Shown here piece by piece: positions 23,101 through 35,281 of a stretch of DNA of 53,448 nucleotides (position 1 is the stretch's first letter; each line of letters begins with the position of its first letter). Source of the stretch: Pholiota molesta. Its lineage: Eukaryota > Basidiomycota > Agaricomycetes > Agaricales > Strophariaceae. The position numbers and the translations under genes are program-made. The notes beneath the pieces were generated by a model that did no database searches, was not told the origin of the DNA, and was given only the letters and a program-made list of their open reading frames with translations. Location of the stretch: NCBI GenBank assembly GCA_014925825.1, contig JACGCK010000274.1, positions 1-53,448 on the forward strand, read 5' to 3'.

Positions 23101-26100
23101 ATAGTCCAGGTACTAGATCAGGGAAGTGAACTTCTCCTAGTCGCTCCACTAGCGTTCCCAGTGCCTTCGCTGCTGTCGCACGAGCTTCGGGTACAGGGTC
23201 CACTAGAACGACATGTACCAGTGGGAGAAGTTCGTCGAGGTATGGCACAAAGTCTTTGACGTCCGTTAGAGAAGCGAGATTTCCAACGATTTGGACTGCT
23301 TTTTTCTTTGTGTCAGCACCACGCTCACGTAGACCTCGTTCGAGGATAGGGACAACCTAAAGTATAGTGATCAACATGATGAAATATCGAAAATATTAAT
23401 ATACAACCATACCAGAGCCAGAGAGGAATGGTCGATATAGTGCATGAAAGACATTTTGAGTAAAGCACTCAGAGCATTGGGTGTTTTGGCAGGATCAACC
23501 AATGCCTTAAGCAGAACTGGTACGAGAGATTGGATTTCTGGATTGCTGATTACTTCTCCGAATTGTTTCAAACTCTTGTTGGCAGCGGTTCGCACTTGAG
23601 CATGAGAATCAGTTAAGACTCCAGTCAATCGAGGGATAACAATGGGGAGAGAGATGGATAATTGGCGAGGAGAGCAATAGGCCATCATTCCCAACAGTTC
23701 GATAGATCCTTTCTTCGATCGCCATTGCTTTTCGTCCAGTCCTTCCAAAAGAGTGGGAAGGATAAGTTTGACACCGTAGCCGGATAGATTGCCCATAATG
23801 ACACGTGCAGCTTCTTGCGTGGCTTCTCGAACGTCGGTTGTCGCGTCGCCAAAGGATGTTAGCAGGAGAGGAAGAACATATGTGATATATGGTTCAAAAA
23901 GTCGCCCCAGAGTATTCGATAACGTTTCGAAGGCGAACATGACACCTTGGCGGTATTCGTAACGTTTCTTTTCTTCCGCGGCAGACTTTAGCCTCTGAAT
24001 GACATTGAATTCCTTTATACCACCAATGCCAGTGCCCTTTATTACTCCAGCGAGACCATAGGCAGCTCCGCGACGACTCGCGTACTTCGGAGCTTCAAAA
24101 AGATCCTGAAACAAGCCATCGACCAAGCTAGGCAACCTAGGTCTCATCAAGGTGACCAGCGGTGATAAACATTCCGAAACGGCGATTTGCACTTGCTCTG
24201 CTGGCGTTTTGAGGGCATCGACGAGTTTGTCGACAATGACGGGTATTCTGGGATCCGAAGCGTCCAGATGGCGAGCGACACGACCGAAGAGGATGACAAC
24301 CGCCTCTTTGATAAAGTCATCAGTTTCGGAAGACGACGACGAATCGGCCAAGCGCTCCTCGAAAATTTCAATCAAAGGTGCTAGGCGCTTGGCTCCATGC
24401 AAATCGATAACGGTTGTTCCGGCAGAGAGCATCCCTCGTCGAACGTCGGATATTCGGTCCCCAAGCGCTTGATCCTCGATTAGGAACTTGAAGAATGGTT
24501 CGAGCTGTGTTTCCGTAAATGAAGGCGCGAGTAGCTCGAGCGCGGTCGCTGTGGCAATACGAGCGGGCCATGGGTCGGAGCGATCGAGGCTTTGAGCAAT
24601 GACCATTCCCTAACATAATCATCAGATACATATAATCATGCATTGTAGAGAAAACATACGTATTGATCGAATTCTGGTGCTAAAACTTTAGCCTAGATGA
24701 CGGGAAAACGTGTATGAGAACAGGTGAAATAAATATAAGAAATAAGATAAGTACCTTGTCACGATAGTAGTCTTGCAATGTGGATAACGTGCTTTCAATT
24801 GTTACTGGCCATTGTTCGACAGCTTCTGCAATTGCTGCAGCCGTACTCGTCCGGACGTATGCATTATCATGACCTGATGATGAAAGGTTAGCCAAATTTC
24901 ATCAATTACATTTAATAAACTCAATGACCTAGGTATTCTAGTAAATCGCGCAGGAATGTTTCTGGCACGTCGTGGCCATTATCCTCCCAAATGTGGATAG
25001 CTAGCCTGGTATTTTGTTCGTCATCATCGTGACAGGCAATCCATAATTCGGGCGACCAATCCATATCCGTGAGATCAAACGGCTGAGAGCAACGTGAGAA
25101 GGGGTAATTGTAAACGGAGAATAAAGCAAAAAAACCTGAAGGGCTTGCAAGCACGAGTTCCTGACATATGATTCCTGGAAGAGGGTACCGCGAAGTAACG
25201 CTGATATCTCTTGAGGCGATGCTGTGTCGTGGATCGCTTCACCGATACCGATGAGGTCCGATGATGCTTCTTTGGCAAGGTTAGGTTGGCTACGGATGAC
25301 GTGGATGAGGTTTTCGATCGTTTGATGTCTTGGGAAGGCGGGATTGGCAACTAAGAGGTGGAACATTAGTATTGCGATATCTGTAGCGGCAGTCTCAGCG
25401 TATAGACATACATTCACCACAGTGGAATTTGATGATTTCCAGAGCCAACGCGACTTGCTCCAATGGATCATCTTCCTCTGCCAGGCCAGGAAGTCCGCCA
25501 GTGAGGAGGATCTGGCTGATGAGGGGGAATGTGTAGGAAAATGTGGCCGCATCAAATGGTGTTTGCTCAGAAAGGAATCGCAAACGATAAAGGACGCGAA
25601 TTACGAGCACTATCATTCAAATTTAGTCGGATGAATGGCTTCAATGCGTATAACTCACTAAACAAGGGCTCGGCTTGCAGCTCCTCTGGTACGGATCCAA
25701 TTTGCAAGTACCGCAGCGTCGCGATACCAATCCATTGCCTAAAAGTATCCAGACGATCTGAGGTACTTTTTGACAGCTCCTGTTGCAGTAATCAATAAAA
25801 TGCCATCATCTGGGGTCAACTGACTCACGATATATGTCTCGAAGGCTGTTGAACCAGAGAGGAATGAACCACGACTCAAAGCTCCTTGTAGCAGTAACGA
25901 AACGATTGATGACATATGAGATTGAAATTCCTCCACGCCAGCGGCGACGAGACTTTTGACAAAGCTGAGCCCCCGCTCGAGTCGCGTCTTCAAAGTTTGC
26001 ACATGTAGGCGGATCTTTGCTTCCTTTTCTAGTTGCGCCTGAACGAGTGCTTGCTGTTGCTTGGTCAAAGTAACAGGAGCGGCTTTCTTCGATGCAAGCG

Positions 26101-29100
26101 ATTTGCGAATCTCCTCTTCCCATCTGGCAATCTCGTAGTCCTTTCCTTTGTTAGTCCTGACCTCGGCTTGTGTCGATGAAAGGACTGGATGAAAGTGATA
26201 AGTATGATTTCAAGATAACAATATCTGAGAACACACCATCCACAAAGGTAGTCCCTTCAGGTGTAGCCCAGATCGCAAGATCGTCATCGGTTAGTGAGTT
26301 CAGGATAGCCGGATCAAGGTCGTCTTTCAGTTGATCGACAATACGTGGCAATACAGTCGGTGGAGAAATGAACGTCAAGGACGTGATTGCGCTATACGAA
26401 GCCTCCGCGAAGCCAAACTGCGTGATGTCAGACAGAAGCGGAACAATGACGCGCGAAATGTACATACCCTCGATTTGGCCAAGCTTGCTTCCAGAACGAT
26501 ACTGAGGAGATGATCAAGATATTTGTTGATGACTTCGTACGGATCCACTCGCGCCCGCTGACAGATATCGATCCAAGTTTGTCGGTCAGATCCACCTATG
26601 AAAAATAGTTAGAATGAAATCAAAATAGCGAACAACGACGTACGGACATATAAGGTGGTGATGCGCCAGGACAATCAATTCGACAGCAGCATTCTCCCGT
26701 AAGGCCAAATCGACGTCTTCCTCAAACAAAACTGTACTGAGCAGCAGAGCGGACAAGCGTCCGTGTTTGTTCCACGGTGCAATGGGTTCTTCTGCAGCTG
26801 GTGTCGCAGCTTTCTGTGCTTGAGGATCGCGAGCGACGAAAGTTGATAGCGATTCGCGGATGATTCGACCTGTCAATTTTGGTGCTCGTGCAGTGGCTTC
26901 AACGAGCGATGCATTTACGAGTCGCCGGATCTCGGGATATGGACTATCGAGGGCGAGGTGGACGTATACAAGTCCGAGTTGTAACCTACAACTAATGTAT
27001 GAAAATCAAGATACCGTGCAAAGTCAAGTACGCACCTGAGGGTTTCATTCTTCAGAAGTTCGTTCGAGAAGTATTGAAGAGCTGCATCGGCAGCCCTCAG
27101 GAGCCATCGTTCGTCGTCTTCGTGAGTAAGCTTTTGGTACACCTTGTCCCATAACAAAAATGATTGTTTTGCACTGCTAGTAGTGATAACAGAGATAGCC
27201 GAGTTTTGAGAGATCGCGGAATCTAGGAGGCGGATCAATGCCGAGTTCCAGAATTAGGAGGGAAATTGCACCCACCAAATTTCTTTGAGCGCGCAAATGG
27301 GCCAAGGAGAACTGCAAGAGCAACATAGCCCTCGTATGGACCCCCGCTTGCATTCAATGGGTTGCTTGATACAGTTTTCAAGCAAGTCTCGAAGGACGAA
27401 AAGAGGCCTTTGGCAAGGGCGAGGCCGTTCTCGGTTTCCAACAAAGTTCGGTCATCCATGAAGATAGATCCAGCGAGACCGACGAAAGCTTTCCTGACGG
27501 CGATTTTCGAGCTATTCATTTCCTTCGATATCAACTGGATAGTTTCGGCAGGAACCGAGTCCTCGCGAAGGAGGTAGACGATGTGGGGCGACAATGCGCC
27601 GGCCAATATCGTAGCAGCTCCTTCATGCGGCTCCTTGGCGACAAGGCTCGTGATGGCTTGAACGATGGGCAGGGACACGCCTGGGGCCGGAGTGATGAAG
27701 GAAAGCATGGTGTACAGAGCAACGCGGTGGTCCGGACCTGCAGATTTACCAGTCTTTGGAAGGTTGATAAGTTCGGGAACAGCAGCGCGAGCGAGGTTAT
27801 GAGGGTCCTCAGGATCGCCCCGGCCAATTAAAACCTTGAAGAAGTTGACCGAGTTTGACCGTACGGTAGCATTTGTGGACTTGGCGCTGCTTATAATCTG
27901 AGCTAGGAGCTTTTGGAAGGAATCGAGGGCGAGAGGATGAGTGTATGCAGAAAAGAATTGAGTAACCGCTGAAATAGATAATTAGCCAATAGTTTAACAA
28001 GGTAAGGCATGCAAACTCACCAGGTAAGGAGTATTCCGGAGACCGTAACAATGCTTTTTCAATCGTCGGCGCGATAGTTTTGGTGAAGTCGTCAGTAGTG
28101 ATGAATGTCGATATAAAGTCGTTGAAGGTCGTCTAGATTAGATGAATTAGAACATTGCGGGTTCCATCGATGAGTGACATACCAGAATATGCTCTGGAAG
28201 AGAGCTTTTGGCCATAAGGATGTTTGTGGTATACAGAGCAATGATTCCGTCCTGTTCGAATATGTTAAATAGATTCGAAATAGCAAGTAATCGAATCTAC
28301 GAGCCTTGAGTTCTTGGGGTAACCTACTAACAGGCTCTTCAGGGACATTTTTTAGGCGAATCAGAACGCTGATTGATACACCGAGCAATTCGACCATTCG
28401 GGAAGGAGATGGATGGGTTTTGATGATCGACAGCAGGGTTTCTATGACTTCGGGGACTCGTTTTCCAGCCGATCTAAGCGCTCTTCGTGTGCGCACAAGA
28501 CCACCCTTCTTCAACGATGGTTTCGCTTTGGATGACTCCGTGAGCATGTCGAGAACCAGGGCCAATGATCCAACAAGAGCGCGCCATGGATTGGATTTAG
28601 TGAAATCAGGATTGTGTTTCACGCAGACTGTATACAGTCCGCAGCACCAGCTCAAGAGAACGAATAGATCTGAGGGCGCGTATGAGCTACAAACTTGGTA
28701 TTTAGTAGATTGATTTTTAGAACGAATAGTGCGCGACATACTCAGCGTTTCCTCTCTTTGCGAGCTTTCCTATTTCGTTGGATAGCCACCCAATAATTTG
28801 TTCTGCGACACCGAGCCTGACCTCGTCGTTCGCACCCTCCTCTGTCCCTCGAAGTTCATCCCGGCGTACCAACTCCATCCCAACTTCCTCCACCGCACTT
28901 TGTGAACCGGAATCGGCATATCGCGGGTAGGTCAAGGTCAACAGCTTGAAGATATCTAAGATCTGTGACAGTGTAAGATCTACGTAGAAATGTATCAGCA
29001 AGTACGTCTCCTGATCGAAAAAAGCGCGTACCTCCATGTTTCGCGAGAGATAATAGCTCATCTCGCAGAAACGATATCCTCTCCTTCGTCTTCTCTTTCA

Positions 29101-29251
29101 TGAGAGTCCTCTGCGCATAGTCTATCGAGCGTGGCCAGTCACTGAGCACGCGTTCTCGTTGCCAAACTTGATCCTGGGCGTCGTCATTGCCGTTCGATGG
29201 TTCCCCGACGCTCGCTGTCGATATCCAGGATTGGATCTCTGATTTGCTCAT
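20113..29251 (-). CDS. GCN1: GCN1, HEAT-repeat activator of the eIF2-alpha kinase GCN2
   Basis: A 9-kb minus-strand gene with many short introns encodes long runs of HEAT repeats. The central part contains KYASRRGAAYGLAGVIKG and YGVKLILPTLLEGLDEKQ, the signature of the EF3-like region of GCN1. The stretch near 23250-22700 (FPDLVPGLLRTLKTD, DRQGAAQGLSEVLSGLG, REGFMSLLVYLPATFG) corresponds to the RWD-binding domain that contacts GCN2. The C-terminus (ELIAGVRGNEDSIATSFV, later LFQRLKLLRSVAMKALES) ends at a TAG at 20113-20115. GCN1 binds ribosomes with GCN20 and passes the uncharged-tRNA signal to GCN2. The first in-frame ATG, at 29251, is taken as the start; the open frame extends further upstream without an ATG, so the N-terminus is uncertain. 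No break was noticed, but not every splice was traced. Confidence 0.9.
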
Positions 29252-29844
29252 CACCCCTGCGGCCGTCTCCTTCGCCTTGAGCTTCGAGAATGTAGCTTTC
29301 GAAGGCACTTTGAAATCGGGTAAGGGGGCAGAGCTAACGAAAAAGGTGAACCCGGTCGGTGTGGTCAAGTGCAGATAATTTCAAGTCAAGCATCTGACGG
29401 AAATTATGACCGTGGGAATATAAAGTGTAGTGCATCGAAAATGTAAAGCCTTTCGAGTCACATTAACTTGTAGCACCCGCTGTTGGAACCATTGCGAAAA
29501 GGGGCCGCAGCTGGTCAACTGGCCACTTAGAAATACACAGAAGAGAAATATAATGCATAGAAGTGAGTCATATTTCACTACATAGTAATGGATAGAAAAT
29601 TAACATGGATTGCAGACGACGACTCGTACAATCCACGTACAACTAGAATTAAGACCGAAAACGCGAAAGCGTAAAAAATGCATGAAATCATGAACAAAAA
29701 AAAGACCCTGTAGTGCTTGAAAAGAAAGAAGTAAGAAAGTTGCGGAAATACATATATGCAGCGTGAACAGAAAATACGTAGCGTGTGTTAGGAAGATAAT
29801 ACCAAAAGACCCAAAATAATGATAGAAAGAGTTGTCCAGATAAC
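29252..29844. other. Intergenic region upstream of GCN1
   Basis: This holds the GCN1 promoter side and, at the right, the 3' UTR of the next minus-strand gene. The left 120 bases continue the GCN1 frame without an ATG. The rest is AT-rich and shows no gene. Confidence 0.5.
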
Positions 29845-30503
29845 TTAGTGCGGCATACCACGGTGATCATCGAAGTGTTCCACACAAGGTTCGCGAAAAT
29901 AGACAGGTGGAGGAGGTGCATGCTCATGGTGGACGTAGCGTGAAGCTCTTATCTCTGAAGGCAGCAGTCGGGGATTGGAGAAGGAATAGCTGGCGATGGA
30001 GGATACAGGTGAAGGGACCACATCGATCTCTTTGACTCCCGCAGGTGTGAATGGCGTGCGTGAATCAGTAAAATGCCATGCTCCATCGGGTCGCCTGATA
30101 GCAATGCGCATGTCTGCCCCAGGATTATGTTCTAGGAAAATATGACAGAACGTCAAGAATGAAAATTAGGTAGTATGACCTGAAACTCACTAAAGCGTGG
30201 TACCCTTCCCCCAGCATTTGGGCCAACGGCACCGAACGGCGTAATATTAGCAGCAGGGTGATCATCGTCGTGTATCAGCGTTCCCTGGTTTGGCCCGTGG
30301 ATCTCTCCGTTTTCCTGCCGCCTCTTTAGACGCACCGTGATGTACATAATATAGGTAATGAGGAAGGCGGCGACTATCACCAGAACTACGATCACGGCAA
30401 GTAAGCGGTGGTCGTTGGTGGGGGTGGGATCTGAGAGGTTCGAAGCAGTAGGAGTGGCAGACGAAGACGAAGTTGAACTCGAAACAACTGGAGATGGCGA
30501 CAT
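29845..30503 (-). CDS. Single-pass membrane protein with Ser/Thr-rich ectodomain
   Basis: Exons 30503-30191 and 30131-29845 join at phase 1 over a 59-nt intron and give 199 residues. Residues 1-30 are Ser/Thr/Pro-rich (SSSTSSSSATPTASNLSDPT). A single transmembrane helix follows (LLAVIVVLVIVAAFLITYIM), then a basic stop-transfer VRLKRRQ. The cytosolic part has no recognisable domain and ends with short proline and histidine-rich stretches (HHEHAPPPPVYF, DDHRGMPH). There is no cleavable signal peptide, so it is probably a type III membrane protein with a short glycosylated outside. A sensor-like or wall-anchoring role is possible, but the sequence does not prove it. Confidence 0.6.
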
Positions 30504-31416
30504 TCGGTTTCTGACTGTGGAACTTCTTTAGATATCGAAACCCCGAAGCAGGAAACCGCCGCACCTTGGTACTTAAACAAGCCCTACTTCTGAGTAAAGC
30601 CAGCTCCAAGACGTTTGTGCGTGGACGAAAAGAGTGGCGTCCAAGCAGTCGTTGCACACAGAACAAAAGGAGGGGAAGCCACAACGATGAATGTGGTGCG
30701 AAGAAGACGTTGCAGTCGGACTCGTCTCCTCTTTCTGTCCTGTCAGAAACATGCAAGGTGTCGGGATCATTTTCGCTCGTCCTCGTGCCTGAAATTAGGA
30801 ATGCTGGCTTACCTACGGTCAGAGTTCGAGAGCCAAATAAATATCTTCGTGCGAGCTAAATGCCACTAATAAATCTTCCTATGGATAGAGGGTGAACTAG
30901 AACCATAGAACGACGCCAGCTGTTCAACAATCACTGTCAGTCTAATGTCAGTGGTCGATGCTCAGTCCGAACATTTCGAATCAACGAGCCCCTCATTCTG
31001 CCATCCACGTGGTAAGGTTCGTCCGGCAAGCTTGCCGATGTTGTAGCCGAAGGGTGATTTCTTCTTCAAGTTATCCACGGTCTAAGAAAGACTTCTTTCT
31101 GATCTCCTTGTTCTTGAATTCTATAAAGCAAGTAAGCTGGCGATGTCATACCGATGAATACAAATCTAACGAATCGCTTTGTATTGTTTCTTTAGATTCC
31201 TTCACCCACTCAGACTCGTATCCAGCCTCTGTTCTTGACATATTCTTGAACTGACGACCTCTGACGACGTTGCGCGGTTACTGTCTATCTCCCCTTCGGC
31301 AGGTACAGTGGCAGTTCGGGAAACTAGCCTTTCTCTCACTTAGCATGCTTAGAAACGTCGGCGGTTAGACCTATAGGTTACATGACGGCCTGAATTCTCA
31401 ATACTTACGAAGGGAT
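30504..31416. other. Intergenic region between divergent genes
   Basis: About 900 bases separating the minus-strand membrane protein from the plus-strand PrpF-like gene. Small open frames exist but none is supportable. It presumably holds both promoters. Confidence 0.5.
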
Positions 31417-32610
31417 ATGTTACGGATGCTTACTGCTGCAACGGCGCTCACACGGCGGGAGTCCATTCCAAAAATGAATTTCAGCACTGTCTCCAACCCT
31501 CTTCCTGCGACTTTTTTGCGCGGGGGCACATCCAAAGGGATATTCTTGAACAGGGCGGTTCTTCCCATAGACCGCGCCGATTGGGCGCCAATCTTCCTTG
31601 GGATCATGGGCTCTCCAGACGCTGAGTACGGACGACAGCTCAACGGAATGGGAGGTGGCATCTCCAGCCTGTCCAAAATCATGGTCGTTGGCCCGCCCAC
31701 TCCCGAACAGCAGGCCCAGGGCATCCAAATCGAATACACATTTGCCCAAATTGGTATTCGCGACAGTAGCATCGACTATTCGGGGAATTGCGGCAACCTC
31801 ACCAGTATGATTGGAGTGTACGCAATCGACGAAGGCCTTTGTCCTCCGCCAACGAACACCACGCGCGCCACTATCCGTTGTTTCAATACCAATACGCAGA
31901 AGGTTATCGATACAACATTCCCAGTCTCTGAGAGCGGTACAGCCGTTCTCGACCTCCCTGAAACGGTAATGGCTGGTGTACCGGGAAAGGCATCTCAAAT
32001 TATTCTCGACTTCGTTGATCCTGGTGGTGCGCGGACAGGAAAGCTCCTCCCCACAGGCAACCCAGTCGATACGATGCAATTAGCAAATGGAAAGACGGTC
32101 AAGGTATCTTTGATCGACGCTACAAATCCGACTGTTTTCGTCGATCACGCAGAACTAAGCTCATTCCTCCCTGTCGACGACTACATCAAGGGCAAGACCT
32201 CCGCTCTAGAAGAAGTAAGTCCCATCCTCGAAGAAATACGCCAACAAGGCGCAAAGCGTATGGGCCTCGATCCTTCAGCACAAGCACAGCCGAAGATCGC
32301 GATGCTTCACGCGCCCCACACACCCGACGACGCGGCGCAAAATGTCAGCATCGTCGTCCACGCACTCTCAATGGGCGTCCTACACAAGGCCGTACCAATG
32401 ACGGTTGGTCTCTGCCTCGGTGTCGCGTCCAAAATAGAAGGAACGATTGCATGGCATATCACCAAAAAGGCGACTGCGGACCTTGTGAGAATTCGCCATC
32501 CAGGTGGCCTCGTTGACGTGGGCGCAGAATTTGGACTTGATGGTCAGGTCAAAAGCGCGAAGGTTGTGCGAACTGGAAGAAGATTGATGAAGGGTGCAGT
32601 TTGGCATTGA
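31417..32610 (+). CDS. PrpF-family isomerase (2-methylaconitate / aconitate isomerase type)
   Basis: A single uninterrupted exon encodes 397 residues, the usual PrpF length. The N-terminal part has ATFLRGGTSKGIFLN, then GGGISSLSKIMVVG with the family's active-site Lys, then DSSIDYSGNCGNLTSMIG with the active-site Cys. The second half of the diaminopimelate-epimerase-like fold has VDTMQLANGKTVKVSL, VFVDHAELSSF and SKIEGTIAWHITKK. Members isomerise 2-methylaconitate in the methylcitrate cycle. One fungal member, Adi1 of Ustilago, converts cis- to trans-aconitate in itaconate synthesis. Which acid this one uses cannot be told. A basic N-terminal stretch (MLRMLTAATALTRR) could be a mitochondrial signal. 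The lack of introns is unusual here and would fit bacterial ancestry or intron loss. Confidence 0.88.
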   Translation: MLRMLTAATALTRRESIPKMNFSTVSNPLPATFLRGGTSKGIFLNRAVLPIDRADWAPIFLGIMGSPDAEYGRQLNGMGGGISSLSKIMVVGPPTPEQQAQGIQIEYTFAQIGIRDSSIDYSGNCGNLTSMIGVYAIDEGLCPPPTNTTRATIRCFNTNTQKVIDTTFPVSESGTAVLDLPETVMAGVPGKASQIILDFVDPGGARTGKLLPTGNPVDTMQLANGKTVKVSLIDATNPTVFVDHAELSSFLPVDDYIKGKTSALEEVSPILEEIRQQGAKRMGLDPSAQAQPKIAMLHAPHTPDDAAQNVSIVVHALSMGVLHKAVPMTVGLCLGVASKIEGTIAWHITKKATADLVRIRHPGGLVDVGAEFGLDGQVKSAKVVRTGRRLMKGAVWH

Positions 32611-33867
32611 AACGATGGAGAGTTTGCCAAATTTTGAATGGAAATTCCGTCTACGAGAAGTCCACTGGAGGCTGTCATGAACCGATATATTCGCCAATTT
32701 TTTGACCGTCGATATCGGCCCTACGGTCTGTAGACCTGTCTTCAACAGAAGCCTATTTGCCCTTGCTTAAGTAGATTTAAAGGCTACAGACGTTTTCAAA
32801 CGGCGCCTCAATACGACATCTGCTCACGAGCATACGTGGATGATACGCCTTGTTGGTTTGTTACTCCATATTCTCGCGCTATACCGCATCCCAGAGATAC
32901 GAACAGCTCGGAGACTACCATACGATACACCTTCTCAAAGTCATATAGCAGATAAGTTGCTGAGGAACCCCGAAATCACCATTGACAGTTATCCATTCTG
33001 GGGAACGATGATGACCTTTTAATAATCAAGATTTGGACCTATGCAAAAAATTAGAGCACCTGGATGGTCCCCGAAAGATGCCCAAGGCTGATAAGCAGGT
33101 TCGATTCCTCCGAATTCCGAGGTTAGCAATGCCCTCAGGGGATCTTGTATTATCGAAGGTGCCCTCTATCTATGGATGCAAATAACTTGTGAATTTCTGA
33201 CGATCATTTACACCGGTACCGCTCAGCTTGGAATAATATCCTCGGTGAATTCCCTTTTCTGTACACAGAAGCTGATGGCGTAAGGTTGGCGTAAGAGGTA
33301 CGGATCTGCGTCAACTAAAAATTGAAATTCTAATATACTGTAGATAAACAAGGCACTCGACAAAAAAATCGTACACGATTTTAACCTCAATAAACGCGCT
33401 GCGACGCACCACTTGACCGCGACGGTCGCGCCAAAGGACAAGGACAATCGCGTTCTAGTTGTGTCGTGGAATTCTCCAGGCCACGACACAATACGCGTAC
33501 GATCTCCTTTCGCTGGATAAACTCCGGCTTTCAATCTCGAGATATTTGTCCACCACATCTTGCTCTCACTTTCGATGAAGATGTCAATGGATTCTCCGTT
33601 TTTTAAATATCTACTATTTCCATAATCTCCGTTGAAGTTCCCCTGACGCGTAAATCACGTGCTAACAGGAGAAAGCTCGGCGTAAAACACTGGACAACGC
33701 TGTTCTTTTTTCGTGCCAACCACGTCGCTCGCGCTCACATCTTTCATTTGGGCCTCGCGAAATCGCGCGTACGGCTTAGCATACTTGTGCGCCTGTCCGA
33801 CGTTCTTATGGCGCGTATCCAGGGCATGCCGACACGGCGAAATGTCGGACTTCATAACCAGCAGCTC
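32611..33867. other. Intergenic region
   Basis: About 1.25 kb with no supportable gene. A tRNA-like B-box was examined near 33100 and rejected. The right end is the promoter of the lactonase gene. Confidence 0.5.
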
Positions 33868-33875
33868 TATATAAA
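33868..33875 (+). promoter_or_regulatory. TATA box and strong start context of the lactonase gene
   Basis: tatataaa lies about 55 bases upstream of an ATG whose context, gccaccatgg, is a perfect Kozak-type match. This fixes the start at 33929. Confidence 0.6.
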
Positions 33876-33928
33876 GCGGATAATATCTATATCAACTATG
33901 CACCCCTCGTCTTTATCAAATCGCCACC

Positions 33929-35079
33929 ATGGTCTACCATATCCTTGTGGCGTCATATAGCAATGATATAACAACGTTGCTTTTCGATCCATCTTCCGCA
34001 ACCCTTCAAGTATCGTCCGCTATCACTGTCGGACATCACCCCTCTTGGTTAACCTCCCATATTTCTCATCCATCTTTGGTTTGGACGGGGTTGGAACAAT
34101 CAGACGGCAAAATTCTGAAGCTCCGATATGATGAGAACGGAAAGGGAACTCTTGTATCTGAGACCTCTAGCGCTGGACAAGATCCGTGCCATCTCTTCGC
34201 ATTGAAGGACGAAATTCTTGTTGCCAATGTGCGTTCACCTTTCATGTTTTACAAATTCATGCTTATCTCTGTTATCTCCCAAGTACTCATCGGGGACTAT
34301 CGGTGTCTTACCTATCGACTCTGGCCCAGCGTCTACACCGAAAGCCATCCAATTAAGTGGCAGTGGCCCAGACAAATCACGACAGGAGCGCTCTCATCCC
34401 CACCAAGTCGTTGTCCATGAAGAATACGACGAGCTCTTAGTCCCAGATCTTGGCGCAGATAGCGTCCACAGATTAAAGAAATCCACGGATGGGTCATGGA
34501 AGCTGGTCGGTCACATCGGCTTCGAAGCAGGTGGAGGCCCTCGCCATGTAGCTTTCTACAGTACGTCTTTGCAAATCGGATCGTAGAACCCTTCTCATTC
34601 AATTTTCAGATGGCGATATATTTACGCTGCTCGAACTCAAGAGTAAGATCGCACGACACCGCTTCCCAGCGCTTCCTGCTCTGCCCTCGTTCGTCAAGTC
34701 CACACCAACCATGTCCAACCCTCCGCCCGCCCCGACCGACATGCTCGCCGCCGAGGTCGCTATCCCTCCTAAAAACGCGGCCTTCCCCACTTCCTATCTA
34801 TACCTTTCCAATCGGAACGACCCCTCTCCGGAAGGTGACATCATATCCATCTTCTCGATCGAAGAACCCGACAGCCTCGACCTCGTTGCAGAGTTTCGAA
34901 CCGGGCTGAACCACCTGCGTGGCATGGTCTTCGGTGGCCCCGACGACAGATACTTGGTCGCTGGCGGAGCAGATGGCGGCGGAGTGAAGGTCTTCGAGCG
35001 GATCAACGACGGCAAGTCATTCAAGCTCGTGGCGGCTCTCGATTCCGTCAAAGCACCGACGGGATTTTTATGGCTCTAA
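33929..35079 (+). CDS. 6-phosphogluconolactonase-like beta-propeller lactonase
   Basis: Three exons (33929-34228, 34284-34560, 34610-35079) give 348 residues, joined at phases 0 and 1. The protein begins VYHILVASYSNDITTLLFD and repeats propeller blades: HHPSWLTSHISHPSLVW, SSGTIGVLPIDSG, SHPHQVVVHEEYDELLVPDLGADSV, GGPRHVAFYNGDIFTLLE, LYLSNRN, HLRGMVFGG and DDRYLVAGGADGGGVKVFE. This order (HPHQ, VPDLG, GPRH, SNR, RG) matches the seven-bladed lactonase family, whose bacterial members hydrolyse 6-phosphogluconolactone. Fungal paralogues act on various or unknown lactones. There is no signal peptide, so it is likely cytosolic. It sits between a PrpF-like isomerase and a CoA-transferase, which could indicate a joint role in organic-acid metabolism. 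Confidence 0.85.
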
Positions 35080-35281
35080 ATCTGTCTAAATACTTACCTC
35101 AATAAAGTCAGTATGTATTGATGATAATATATTCAGGTGCAAGAATAGCAAGGTGGTTGGAACGCTTATTCCCAGAATTGACTTGAAACCTTGTTTGTCA
35201 GTAATACAAGTACGACTGTACGTTGAAGATAGACTAGATGTTCCAACAGATTCCGTCTTCAAAGCTCGTGCATATTCAAAT

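Noticed and set aside
33080..33130. tRNA-like B-box (aggttcgattcctcc)
   Set aside because: The T-stem pairs only partly and no A-box, anticodon arm or acceptor stem can be folded around it.
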